Positions 1 to 8,549 of a DNA stretch of 64,000 nucleotides are shown here, one piece after another. Origin of the DNA: Anaerophaga thermohalophila str. Valhall (lineage in GTDB: Bacteria; Bacteroidota; Bacteroidia; Bacteroidales; Marinilabiliaceae); NCBI RefSeq assembly GCF_000250735.1, contig NZ_AHZV01000364.1, positions 1 to 64,000 on the forward strand. The letters are read 5' to 3'. The stretch's first letter is position 1; each line of letters opens with the position of its first letter. A model generated the notes under the pieces. The model did no database searches, had not been told where the DNA came from, and was given only the letters and a program-made list of their open reading frames with translations. A program made the position numbers and the translations under genes.

Positions 1-32
1 TCGTAATAGATAATTTATGAATAATGCAGGTT
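1..32 (-). repeat. End of an R3 repeat (truncated by window edge)
   Basis: On the minus strand this matches the first 32 bases of the R3 element at 16108 exactly, beginning AACCTGCATTATTC. Only the terminal part lies in the window, so the rest of the copy would lie to the left. R3 ends are inverted repeats. Confidence 0.6.
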
Positions 33-112
33 ATAATCTTTAGGGCTTTTGCGTGGAAAATTTTATCAGCCGGAACAAAGTAGCATAATCCTCTTTATCC
101 CTTTACTCAAAC

Positions 113-238
113 CTCCTTTAAACTTTTACAAATAACTGGTAATTAATTGTTTGTAAAACTAAAGAGCAAACAGCAACTCTCTAATATTAAAAACTTTGTG
201 TCATTGCGTCTCTGCGTTTAGGCTTTTTAACTTCCTAT
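113..238 (+). repeat. R5 interspersed repeat, uninterrupted copy
   Basis: About 126 bp, running from TTTAAACTTTTACA to a tail containing GCGTCTCTGCGTTTAGGC. Related copies lie at 13252, 20284, 49918 (interrupted) and 55549 (diverged). This copy contains the uninterrupted string CTGGTAATTAATTG, which serves as the empty-site reference for the R1 insertion at 49947. No coding potential is seen. Confidence 0.7.
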
Positions 239-250
239 TATTTACAATAC

Positions 251-353
251 TCCTTTAATTTTTTGCAATACACTGTAAACCAATTGTTTGTGTACAAGAA
301 TGTTCGTTTATTAAAATGCAGTATATCAATGTTATATGAATCATCTTATATCT
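251..353 (+). repeat. R6 interspersed repeat
   Basis: Contains CCAATTGTTTG and AAAATGCAGTATATCAA, shared with copies at 20837 (+) and 1880 (-). The left end resembles the left end of R5. The remainder of 1-502 is AT-rich with no recognised gene; it also holds the tail AAATCTAACGATCTATTG (481-500), which also follows the R6 copy at 20837. Confidence 0.6.
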
Positions 354-502
354 AACAAAACCATAAATCGCTTAAAATATGTCATTTATGCACTTTTGTC
401 AGCTTCTGGAATATGTCAGTACCTCTAAAACATTGCTATTGACTATTGACTAAAAACTACTGACTAAATTACTTATATCTATAAATCTAACGATCTATTG
501 AA

Positions 503-1639
503 TTACTTTTTCGAATTTAATTTCAGGCGTTTTTTAATATTCTTTATAGAAATGGCGTGCTTAGCCGTTCCCTGATCCCCCAGCAAAAAAGCATAAGGCT
601 TCATAGAATCAATATGTGACAAAACAATCCTTGTAATGGCCAGAAAAGGCACAATAAGCAACATTCCGGGAATACCCCAGACAATACTTGCTGCCACCAG
701 TCCGGTGATGATAAAAAAAGGATTGACCCGAACATTACCCCCTACAATGTTGGGCGTTAAGATATTGTTTTCGATAAACTGAATAATAATAAAAAGAATG
801 ACCACTCTGAAAGCCAGCGCCGGATCATTCTCTCCTATCAGTGCAAATAACAAGGGTACAGCACCACCAAGAAGAGTTCCGAAATAAGGAATAAAATTAA
901 ACAGAGCCGAAATAATTCCCAATGCGATTGGGTAACGTAGCCCGATTATCATTAGCCCGGATGAATTAATGATACACAAGATAAAAACAACAGCAAGTAC
1001 ACCTGCCATATACCGTGCAAAAACCCTGGATATCTCTCTAAGTATGGTAATTACTTCCTGACGATGCTCCCGCCCAAAAATCATCATCAAAAAATAAGCA
1101 AACTTAGTTCGGTAATACAAAAACAGAAAAATATAGACCGGAAGCAGACCGAAATTAACAATCGTACTGGTTGTAGCATTAAAAATGTCCTGAACATACT
1201 GACCACCTGATGCCAGCAAATTACCCGCCTGCTCTTTAATCAGGTTTCTTGTCTCCTCCTTGTCGAATCCGAAATGTTCGCTGATTCCGGACACCGAATC
1301 GGCAAGATTCCTCAAACCTGCCTCGGCAAGCCTTGGAAAATCTCCGGCAATCGGTGTAATTTTACTGTAAGCCAAAAGAGCTAAACTAATCAGGATACCA
1401 AGCCCGGTAATAATGGCAATAAAATTGGCCAGTATTCTTGGAATTTTGTGTTTCTCAAGCCAATTAACAACCGGATAAAACAAATATGACAATAAAAAAC
1501 CGAAAGCTATAGGCCATAAGAAATCACGTACAGCAATAAGACCATAAACAAAAAGAATAATCGCCAGTAATGAATAACTGACACGCTGTACCATCAAGTA
1601 TCTTCGTTCCGATCGGTTATATTCTACTCCTGATTTCAT
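503..1639 (-). CDS. AI-2E/PerM-family transporter
   Basis: Polytopic inner-membrane protein of the AI-2E exporter family (PF01594), 378 aa with about eight hydrophobic segments. The conserved FNFIPYFGTLLGG stretch and the later NPFFIITGLV segment are family hallmarks. The family includes putative autoinducer exporters and ion antiporters; the substrate here is unknown. The open frame extends upstream to 1684, but those 15 codons are encoded by the R4 repeat. The ATG at 1639, immediately after R4, is therefore preferred. The next ATG (MVQRVSY) is a less likely alternative. The gene is monocistronic on the minus strand. Confidence 0.85.
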   Translation of the reverse strand: MKSGVEYNRSERRYLMVQRVSYSLLAIILFVYGLIAVRDFLWPIAFGFLLSYLFYPVVNWLEKHKIPRILANFIAIITGLGILISLALLAYSKITPIAGDFPRLAEAGLRNLADSVSGISEHFGFDKEETRNLIKEQAGNLLASGGQYVQDIFNATTSTIVNFGLLPVYIFLFLYYRTKFAYFLMMIFGREHRQEVITILREISRVFARYMAGVLAVVFILCIINSSGLMIIGLRYPIALGIISALFNFIPYFGTLLGGAVPLLFALIGENDPALAFRVVILFIIIQFIENNILTPNIVGGNVRVNPFFIITGLVAASIVWGIPGMLLIVPFLAITRIVLSHIDSMKPYAFLLGDQGTAKHAISIKNIKKRLKLNSKK

Positions 1640-1737
1640 CAGTATAAAAGTTAGTCTAAGATATTGGTCTGATGGAACTCGCATGATTGGGTTTATACAT
1701 GTTCACTTGTAACAAACCTTTGTCATACTTGTTTCAT
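1640..1737 (-). promoter_or_regulatory. R4 leader repeat ending at a start codon (copy a)
   Basis: 98-nt repeat read on the minus strand, from ATGAAACAAGTATG to TATACTG, followed directly by the permease ATG. Positions 1-14 can pair with CATGCGAGTTCCAT at positions 53-66, leaving non-paired purines in the middle of the stem. An inner GGTTT/AAACC stem is also possible. The same arrangement precedes three other genes in the window. The function is not known. Confidence 0.6.
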
Positions 1738-1879
1738 CAACCTGATTGATCTATTTCCGGACAACGAAGTTAGTGAAAGTCTTGAAGGATGTAACTAAAG
1801 GTTACATTGTTTTTTTTCAACAAATAATCTCTATCATTTCTTGATCCATAATAGAATCAATAAATCAGCAGGTCTTTAG

Positions 1880-1987
1880 ATATAAGATGTTAGATGATTT
1901 TTACAACCTTGATATACTGTATTTTAAGAAACAAGCCTGTTTAGATACAAACAATTGGTTTGCAGGTTATTGCAAAAGTTTAATGAA
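1880..1987 (-). repeat. R6 interspersed repeat, reverse copy
   Basis: The minus strand reads TTAAACTTTTGCAATAACC, then CCAATTGTTTG, then ACAGTATATCAAGG, matching the R6 copies at 251 and 20837 with substitutions. It lies in the gap between the divergent permease and miaB genes. The flanking 1738-1879 and 1988-2123 are AT-rich with nothing recognised. Confidence 0.55.
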
Positions 1988-2123
1988 GTATTGAGAATAG
2001 TTGGTTAATTTTTAGGATAAAGGTGACAGACAGAAGTTTAACAGACAGAAGGCAGAAGTAATAAATTTTGCAGAAAAGAATTTTTCAGTTTGTTCCGGAA
2101 ATTTGCGTGATAAGCAAGCATAG

Positions 2124-2268
2124 ATGAGTGCGGTATAAAAAGCATATTTTTGTCAAAATCAAGGCGTTTTAAATTTTTGTACCGGAGTTAACTCGTTGTT
2201 AATGAGGATGCAAAAATTTAAAACAACACAGAGTTTGGCAACAAAGATGCTTTTTAGACCGGGCTCAT
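2124..2268 (-). repeat. R2 palindromic element, 145 bp
   Basis: Terminal inverted repeats of about 22 bp (ATGAGYSCGGTMTAAAAAGC type) and perfect inner arms GTTTTAAATTTTTG / CAAAAATTTAAAAC. It is the same length as, and differs at about five positions from, the copy at 26554, which is in the opposite orientation. It has no ORF. The architecture is that of a MITE or palindromic repeat. Confidence 0.7.
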
Positions 2269-2330
2269 AGATGTTTTAAGATTACTTTATCTGTTTATCC
2301 TTTTTAATTATCTTTGCAGAAACTAACGTA

Positions 2331-2409
2331 GCTGGTTTTCCACATTAAGAATATGAATAAATGCCTGCATGCGAGTTTTATTCGATCTTAATAAATAAAT
2401 TTTATACTA
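2331..2409 (+). repeat. R4 repeat copy c, followed in tandem by copy b
   Basis: Holds the R4 core GCATGCGAGTTTTATTCG and the end TTTTATACTA, but lacks the first 17 positions. The next base starts ATGAAACAAGCATG, the beginning of the next R4 unit, so R4 units sit head to tail here. The ATG at 2410 opens only a 4-codon frame (MKQA), so no gene follows this copy directly. Confidence 0.55.
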
Positions 2410-2483
2410 ATGAAACAAGCATGACAAGGTTTGCCTTAATAGATCATTAGATTTTTAGAGATGTAAGATGAAATGAACATAAA

Positions 2484-2651
2484 TAGTACGTGTCTATAAA
2501 CTCGCAAAAAAATTTTTACAGTATGTGTGTCTGCTCAGAAAGTGCCGGTTGCAAGGCTTGCGAAGCCGCCAAAACCGCAGTTTACTAATCGTAAATAAGT
2601 GTTTTGGCGGCAAGCGTAACACAGCAAATGGGACCTTATGGACAAACACTA
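2484..2651 (-). repeat. R1 palindromic element, copy 1 (B subtype)
   Basis: About 168 bp in reverse orientation: TAGTGTTTGTCCATAAGG outer end, central arms of the CGCCAAAA / TTTTGGCG type, ACTTTCTGAGCAGACAC internal end, and an outer end that is partly complementary to the first. It splits R4 copy b: the GGTTTGCC left of it (2429-2436) and the GGTTTACC right of it (2655) look like a duplicated site. Confidence 0.7.
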
Positions 2652-2654
2652 AAT

Positions 2655-2734
2655 AGGTTTACCACGATAAGAATACGAATAAATGCTTACATGCGAGTTC
2701 CATCAGACCAATAACTTAGACTAATTTTATACTG
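2655..2734 (+). promoter_or_regulatory. R4 leader repeat ending at a start codon (copy b, split by R1)
   Basis: The distal part of an R4 unit, with ACATGCGAGTTCCATCAGAC and TTTTATACTG, directly followed by the miaB ATG at 2735. The proximal arm ATGAAACAAGCATG lies at 2410-2423. The segment between (2437-2654, which includes R1 copy 1) separates the two arms, so the R4 hairpin can no longer form locally. Confidence 0.55.
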
Positions 2735-4114
2735 ATGAAATACCATCTGATAACACTGGGATGCCAGATGAATATTGCCGACAGTGAAAGGGTAAGTGCT
2801 GTGCTGGAAAAAATGGGCTATGAATGGACCGAAAAAGAAGAAGAGGCCAACCTCCTGGGAATGCTGGCCTGCTCAGTACGTCAGAAACCGATAGATAAGG
2901 TCTATAATAAAATAGCCGAATGGAACCGTTGGAAGAACCGGCGCAATCTCATAACATTTATCTCAGGCTGTATATTGCCTGCGGACAAAGAAAAACTACT
3001 GAAACAATTCGACATCATATTTGCCATGAGCGAATTGTCACAGTTGCCCGACATGATCCGAAACTACGGTGTGGTCAACGAAGCTTCGGTGCATATTCCC
3101 GAACTTCGAACACCAGAAAACAAAAATATTGTAGGTCTTTGGGGAATTAAGCCTAAATATCAGTCTACATTCGAAGCATTTGTTCCAATCCAGAATGGTT
3201 GCGACAAATTCTGCACTTTCTGTGCTGTTCCTTATACCCGGGGACGGGAAGTTTCGCGCCCATCGGGCGAAATTATTGATGAAGTGCGCCACCTGGTGAA
3301 TCAAGGCTATAAATCAATTACTTTGCTGGGACAAAATGTTAACTCCTACGGCCTGGATAAAAAAGGAAAAGAAATAGGGTTTGCCGAATTGCTGCGCAGA
3401 ATTGGAGAATTTGGCAATAATTCGGGAAAAAAATTCTGGACATACTTCACCTCTCCGCATCCACAAGATATGAACAGGGAAGTAATTGAAGTAATTGCTC
3501 AATATCCTTGCCTGGCCAAACAAATTCATCTTCCAATGCAAACCGGAGACGATAAAGTATTGATTAAGATGAACCGCAAACACTCCATGGCAAAATACCG
3601 GAAAATAATCAATGACATCCGTGAACTTATTCCACAGGCCACCTTGTTTACTGATATTATCGTCGGTTTTACAGGGGAAGATGAGAAAGCATTTCAAAAC
3701 ACTGTAGCTGCAGTCAATGAATTCAAATTCAATATGGCTTTTATTGCCATGTATTCACCAAGACCGGGAGCTGCCAGCTACAGGTGGGACGACGATGTGC
3801 CACAGGAGGTAAAAAAGGAACGTCACCACAAATTGTCAGAAGTCATGAAACATCACACCAGAGCTTACAATGAAAGCCTGATTGGAAAAACACTGAAAGT
3901 CCTGGTCAACGGGCAGGATCGCAAAACCGGCTTCAGCAAAGGACTTACCGAAGGCAAAATTACTGTGCGGCTCGATCGTTATGTCCCGGATATTACAGGT
4001 AGTATTATAGATGTGAGAATTACTTCAGCTGCTGACATGTCGCTCAGTGGAGAAATTATTAAAAACGTCAGGATTAATCACGAACAACCCGTTGCAAACC
4101 CAATGACAGACTAA
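2735..4114 (+). CDS. miaB: MiaB-type tRNA methylthiotransferase (radical SAM)
   Basis: 459 aa. The UPF0004 domain carries Cys10, Cys46 and Cys79 as ligands of the auxiliary cluster. The radical-SAM motif is Cys156-x3-Cys160-x2-Cys163 in NGCDKFCTFCAVPYTRGR. A TRAM domain follows near the C-terminus. The family 2-methylthiolates i6A37 of tRNA. The first-cluster motif reads LACSVRQ rather than the usual NTCxVRE, and the third region reads SGCILPADK; from memory this resembles MiaB proteins of candidate-phyla bacteria. The gene starts right after an R4 repeat and is followed 18 bp later by a second methylthiotransferase. Confidence 0.85.
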   Translation: MKYHLITLGCQMNIADSERVSAVLEKMGYEWTEKEEEANLLGMLACSVRQKPIDKVYNKIAEWNRWKNRRNLITFISGCILPADKEKLLKQFDIIFAMSELSQLPDMIRNYGVVNEASVHIPELRTPENKNIVGLWGIKPKYQSTFEAFVPIQNGCDKFCTFCAVPYTRGREVSRPSGEIIDEVRHLVNQGYKSITLLGQNVNSYGLDKKGKEIGFAELLRRIGEFGNNSGKKFWTYFTSPHPQDMNREVIEVIAQYPCLAKQIHLPMQTGDDKVLIKMNRKHSMAKYRKIINDIRELIPQATLFTDIIVGFTGEDEKAFQNTVAAVNEFKFNMAFIAMYSPRPGAASYRWDDDVPQEVKKERHHKLSEVMKHHTRAYNESLIGKTLKVLVNGQDRKTGFSKGLTEGKITVRLDRYVPDITGSIIDVRITSAADMSLSGEIIKNVRINHEQPVANPMTD

Positions 4115-4132
4115 AACAACAGAAAAGAATCA

Positions 4133-5518
4133 ATGGAAATCATTACAAACAATAAACTTCATCAGAAAATATCCATGCTCCCCGGAACAGGCCGCAGAGT
4201 AGCATTCAAGACGCTGGGTTGCAGGCTCAATCAATACGAAACGGATGCACTGGCCACCCAGTTCGATCAGGCCGGTTACCAAATTGTTGATTTCAATGAC
4301 CAGGCCGATGTAGTGGTTGTCAACACCTGCACTGTAACTAACAAAAGTGATCAGAAATCGCGCAACCTCATCAATCAGGCAGCCCGAAACAACAAAGGTG
4401 CAGTGGTGGTTGTTACCGGTTGCATGGCAAACAACCATAAGGAACAACTTGAAAGTGAAAAGAAAATAACCTACGTAGTCGAAAATAACCGAAAAGGCAA
4501 TATCAGGGAACTGGTAGATGCCCACCTGCGTGGAGAAATCGTTCATCCATCCGGAATAGCGGGCGACGTATTTCATTACAGCAGTGTGGATAAAAGTCTG
4601 CATACCCGCAGTGCCATTAAAATACAGGACGGCTGCGATAATTACTGTACCTTTTGTATTATTCCCACTGTTAGAGGCCGTGCCGTCAGCCGGCCATTGC
4701 CCCAAATTGTTGAGTATGTTCGTCAAACACTTGACAACGGTTTTAAAGAATTGGTAATAACAGGTGTTAACATAGGCCGGTACCATTGGAAGGACAAAAG
4801 ATTTGAAGACGTAGTTGAAGCCATCCTGGAAATTCCCGGTGATTTCAGAGTACGTATTTCATCTTTGGAACCCGACGGTTTTGGAGACCGTTTTTACGAT
4901 CTCTTTAAACACCCTAAACTTGCTCCTCATCTACACCTTTGCCTGCAAAGCGGATCGGACAAAGTGCTGCTTCGTATGCGCCGGATGTATAGTCTGAAAC
5001 AATTTGCAGACATCCTGGAACGGTTCAGAAGCATTCGCCCCAACTTTAACTTCACTACGGACATGATCGTTGGCTTTCCGGGTGAGACCGATGCCGATTT
5101 CAGGGCCAGCCTGGAAGCTGTACAACGCTTTCAATTCAGCCACGTTCATACTTTCAAATATTCGGTACGCCAGGGAACCCGTGCTGAACGTATGGAAAAC
5201 CAGGTCCCTGAAAAATTGAAGGCCGAACGTTCTGCAATACTCAGAGAATTATCAGAAAAAAATCAAATGAAAATCTATTCGTCGTTCATCGGAAAAACTC
5301 AGCGGGTTCTTATTGAAAAAATCGACAGAAACGGTTTTGCAACCGGATATGGTGAACATTACATTCCATTTCGCTTTTATGCCAGGCAACTCGAAAAAAA
5401 CACCTTTCATAATGTTAGAGCCGTCCGAACAGAAGTTTTCGATGAAAAAGTGAGATTGTTCGGGCAAATTGTTCAGACAAGAAGCAGCAAAGAATTCAAA
5501 TTAGACCGATTACAATAA
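4133..5518 (+). CDS. mtaB: MtaB-type tRNA (t6A37) methylthiotransferase
   Basis: 461 aa, radical-SAM methylthiotransferase. Auxiliary-cluster Cys30 (KTLGCRLNQYETDAL), Cys66 (VVNTCTVT) and Cys97; radical-SAM Cys169, Cys173 and Cys176 in DGCDNYCTFC. The LGCRLNQYETDAL signature is typical of MtaB/e-MtaB, which converts t6A to ms2t6A at position 37 of ANN-decoding tRNAs. About 20 residues precede the usual start, so the true start could be internal, but no better ATG is seen. It forms a pair with the upstream miaB. Its 3' end overlaps the restored end of the GH65 gene on the other strand by 9 bp. Confidence 0.85.
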   Translation: MEIITNNKLHQKISMLPGTGRRVAFKTLGCRLNQYETDALATQFDQAGYQIVDFNDQADVVVVNTCTVTNKSDQKSRNLINQAARNNKGAVVVVTGCMANNHKEQLESEKKITYVVENNRKGNIRELVDAHLRGEIVHPSGIAGDVFHYSSVDKSLHTRSAIKIQDGCDNYCTFCIIPTVRGRAVSRPLPQIVEYVRQTLDNGFKELVITGVNIGRYHWKDKRFEDVVEAILEIPGDFRVRISSLEPDGFGDRFYDLFKHPKLAPHLHLCLQSGSDKVLLRMRRMYSLKQFADILERFRSIRPNFNFTTDMIVGFPGETDADFRASLEAVQRFQFSHVHTFKYSVRQGTRAERMENQVPEKLKAERSAILRELSEKNQMKIYSSFIGKTQRVLIEKIDRNGFATGYGEHYIPFRFYARQLEKNTFHNVRAVRTEVFDEKVRLFGQIVQTRSSKEFKLDRLQ

Positions 5519-7909
5519 AAACTCCTTACAATCGCCTTCACCCAGTTCATAAACTTTATCCACAAAACCAATTTGAATCTGAGGCGAACGCCCCGACTCA
5601 AAGGAGACTTCAACACGTCGCTGAGTAAAGTGCAGCCATATCCAATGACCACGATACCTGATACGCATATTGAATCCTTTAATCTCCCTCGGGAGCCTGG
5701 GGTTCAGCCAAAGTATGCCGCCCCGGATTTCCAGTCCGGTATAGCAACGCTAAATCATATCTACCGTTCCGGCCATGGCTCCAAGGTGAATGCCCTCAGC
5801 CGTTGTTCCGCCCTGAATATCTTCGAAATCGCTTTTGAGCGACTCCTGGAAAATATGATAAGATTCTTCGCGATCGGTACGTGAAAAGACCCAGGAATAA
5901 ACCAGACGGCTTAAAGTAGAGCCATGTGAGCTTCTTTTAATATAATAGTCCACCATATCAGGAATAGTTTCCCTGTTAAACTGATATCCTATGCGGCGGA
6001 ACAAAGATTCAAGCTCGTCGGCCGAAAGCAGATAGAACAACATCAACACATCGGCCTGTTTACTGACTTTGTAACGGTTAGGACTATCCCCTTCGGCTTT
6101 CAATATTCTGTCGAGACGCTGTATATCGCCATATTTCTTACGATACTTTTCAAAATCCAGTTCTTTAAGCTTTTCATATCCTTCGAACTGGCTGATAATT
6201 CCGTTATCCATGAATGGGACAAACATATTTCGACTGATCTCCTCCCAACGTTCAATTTCTTCGTCATCAATCTTAAGGTCGGTAAATAATTCACGTTTGC
6301 GGGTATCCGAAAGCAGATCAATGAAGTCCAGAGCAGTACGCAAGACCCAAACCGCCATCACATTGGTGTAGGCATTATTGCTGAGTCCCGGTTTATCAGA
6401 ATCAGGGTATTGAGTGTGAAATTCATCGGGCCCGACCACTCCATTAATTTCAAATTTTTCCCGTTTTTCGTTGTAGGTTGCCAGGCTCGACCAAAAACGG
6501 GCAATCTCGAACATCATTTCAGAACCATAAGCTGTCAGAAATTCAATATCCCGGGTTGCTTCGTAATACTGATAAATATTAAAAGCAATGGCAACACCCA
6601 CGTGACGCTGAAGGTAGGTGTTATCCGGATCCCACTTCCCGGATTTGGGATTGAGGTGAACCACCTGACTCTCTTCTCTTCCATTGCTCCCGCTCTGCCA
6701 GGGATACATAGCCCCTCTGCACCCTGCTTTCCGGGCTGCTCTCCGGGCTGCCGGAAGACGGTGATAACGATACATCAGTAATGAGCGTGCCAACTCTGGC
6801 AACTGTAGGTTCAAAAAAGGAAAAACAAACAATTCATCCCAGAAAATATGTCCCCGGTATGCTTCTCCATGCCAGCCACGAGCAGGAATCCCCACATCTA
6901 GCCCTATGGTATTATTGGAAGCTGTTTGAAGAATATGAAAAATATGAAGGCGCAAAATCATCTGGGTAGTATCCCCGTCCTTGATATCAATATCGCACCT
7001 GTGCCACAATTCGGCCCAGGCATGAGCATGAGATTCCAGTAGTTCTTCGAACATACCCGCATCCGATAATACATTTCGAGCCTCAAGAACCGGCTCCGTG
7101 ATTGCCCTGTCACGTGAAGAAAAGAAAGAAACAATTTTTTCTATTCTCACTGCTTGCTTTTCATAGCATTGCAAGTCAAAGAGATGAGCTACATAGCCTA
7201 CTTTTTTGAAATATTGCCGCTCAACAAAAATTTCCTTTTCACCGTGATAAGCTCTTGTTCTTGCAGCCTGAACCACCCTGGTTTTAGACTGATTGGCCTG
7301 AACCCTCAAATAAATGCTTTCATCATCAAATTGTCCTATTTCGAGAGGCTGAAGATGCGCTGAACTCAGATCTCTGTATCGCGGTACACCGCTGTTTATG
7401 ACTGTTCCATCCAATGCAGAACGAATCTGAATCTTTCCTGACCAGTTTTCAGGCGTAATTGTCCACTCAATCCCTGCAAAATGTGGATTATTCATATCAA
7501 CAAACCTGCGACTAATCAACGATGTTTCCTTCCCATCTTCTTCCCTGAATTTTAATGTACGTTTGATTACGCCACGATATAAATCAAGCTCTTGCCTGAA
7601 ATGCAATAATTCAACATCATCAATTCTAAACCAGTTGCCATTCTCATGTCTGAAAGTAAGACTCAACCAATTGGGCCAATTCACCAAATCTTCATTCTCA
7701 ACAATACGGCCCGAAACTTCGGAACGTGCCCTGTTGTATCCGCCGGCCAGATAAGTTCCGGGATAATGACAACCACCTGCATCACATTCTTCGGCTGCCC
7801 CGCGTGTAGCGAAATAGCCATTCCCCAAGGTAAACAATGCTTCCCGAAGGGGCTCATGATCGGGAATATAATCCTCGTATATTACTTTCCAAAGGTCGTT
7901 TTGATTCAT
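5510..7909 (-). pseudogene. GH65 glycoside phosphorylase interrupted by an in-frame TAG
   Basis: Family 65 disaccharide phosphorylase (maltose/kojibiose/trehalose phosphorylase type). The first 719 codons hold the N-terminal sandwich and (alpha/alpha)6 barrel, the candidate catalytic acid Glu496 in VGPDEFH, and the phosphate-site motifs SSHGSTLS and DIQGGTTAEGIH. A TAG at 5752-5750 follows GTVDMI. The same frame then stays open for 79 codons (RCYTGLEIRGGILWLNP...) to TAA at 5512-5510, giving the usual C-terminal domain. Relatives have Gln at this spot (from memory), so CAG to TAG is the likely change. TAG ends normal genes nearby, so recoding is unlikely. It could be a real nonsense mutation or a base error. 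The substrate cannot be assigned. Confidence 0.85.
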
Positions 7910-8120
7910 ATCATTATATTTTTAAGCAGAAAGAAAATTTCTTAGCCTGATGGTAAAAAAAATGTACCAAACCCCATGAAATTATAACCTTTTTGTCCGA
8001 TAACGGTTAGTTTTATGTTGTCAAATAAAAAAGGTCATATTTGAAGATTCTTAATTGAGAATATCGAAAAAACGAATCCGATTTTCTTAAAATTAGTAAA
8101 AATTGTTAGGATTCCAATAA

Positions 8121-8128
8121 TATCTTTG
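8121..8128 (+). promoter_or_regulatory. Bacteroidota -7 promoter element for the DUF493 gene
   Basis: TATCTTTG matches the TAnnTTTG consensus, 20 bp upstream of the ATG at 8149. No clear TTTG -33 box is seen. Confidence 0.5.
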
Positions 8129-8148
8129 CACCAAAAGAGTAAATAAAA

Positions 8149-8421
8149 ATGGCAATGAAAGACTACAGAAACCTTAGACGCATACTGGGAGAACAGGAAA
8201 AATGGCCACAATTGTATATGTTCAAATTTATTGTTCCCAACCAGCATGGGAAAGTGGACAGAGTAGTGTCAATGCTGCCGAAGAAAGGAGAATTTTCTTT
8301 TAACCACACGAAAAGCATGCGTCATGTGGCCGTGACTTGCAAAGCGGTAATGAAACACCCTGATGAAGTAATTAAAATAACAGAGGAAATAACAACAATA
8401 GAAGGCGTGATTGACCTGTAG
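8149..8421 (+). CDS. DUF493 (YbeD-like) family protein
   Basis: 90 aa, small cytosolic protein of the DUF493/YbeD family with an ACT-like alpha/beta fold. The FKFIVPNQHGKVDRVVSMLP segment and the closing KITEEITTIEGVIDL fit the family. YbeD-type proteins are often thought to be allosteric regulators; no partner is evident here. It has its own TAnnTTTG promoter and lies divergently from the GH65 gene. Confidence 0.75.
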   Translation: MAMKDYRNLRRILGEQEKWPQLYMFKFIVPNQHGKVDRVVSMLPKKGEFSFNHTKSMRHVAVTCKAVMKHPDEVIKITEEITTIEGVIDL

Positions 8422-8455
8422 ACTCAGGTAGTTTAAAGGAAATTGGCCTTCAACT

Positions 8456-8549
8456 ATGAAACGAGCATGGAAAAGATTGCCATAGCAAGAATATGTATAA
8501 GTTCTTGCATGCGAGTTCCATTCGATCATATTAAACAAATTTTATACGA
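8456..8549 (+). promoter_or_regulatory. R4 leader repeat ending at a start codon (copy d)
   Basis: 94 nt from ATGAAACGAGCATGG to TTTTATACGA, followed directly by the ATG at 8550. The arms ATGAAACGAGCATG and CATGCGAGTTCCAT pair with a tandem G-A/A-G mismatch in the middle. A second perfect stem, GCAAGAA/TTCTTGC, lies in the loop. Confidence 0.6.

Noticed and set aside
5750-5752. TAG read as pyrrolysine or a reassigned sense codon
   Set aside because: TAG terminates other genes in the window at their normal ends, and the residue expected here is Gln; no supporting machinery is seen.
5573-5884. Plus-strand ORF of 103 aa after mtaB
   Set aside because: It lies antisense to the GH65 C-terminal domain, whose frame gives a clear family match; the plus frame has no recognisable sequence.
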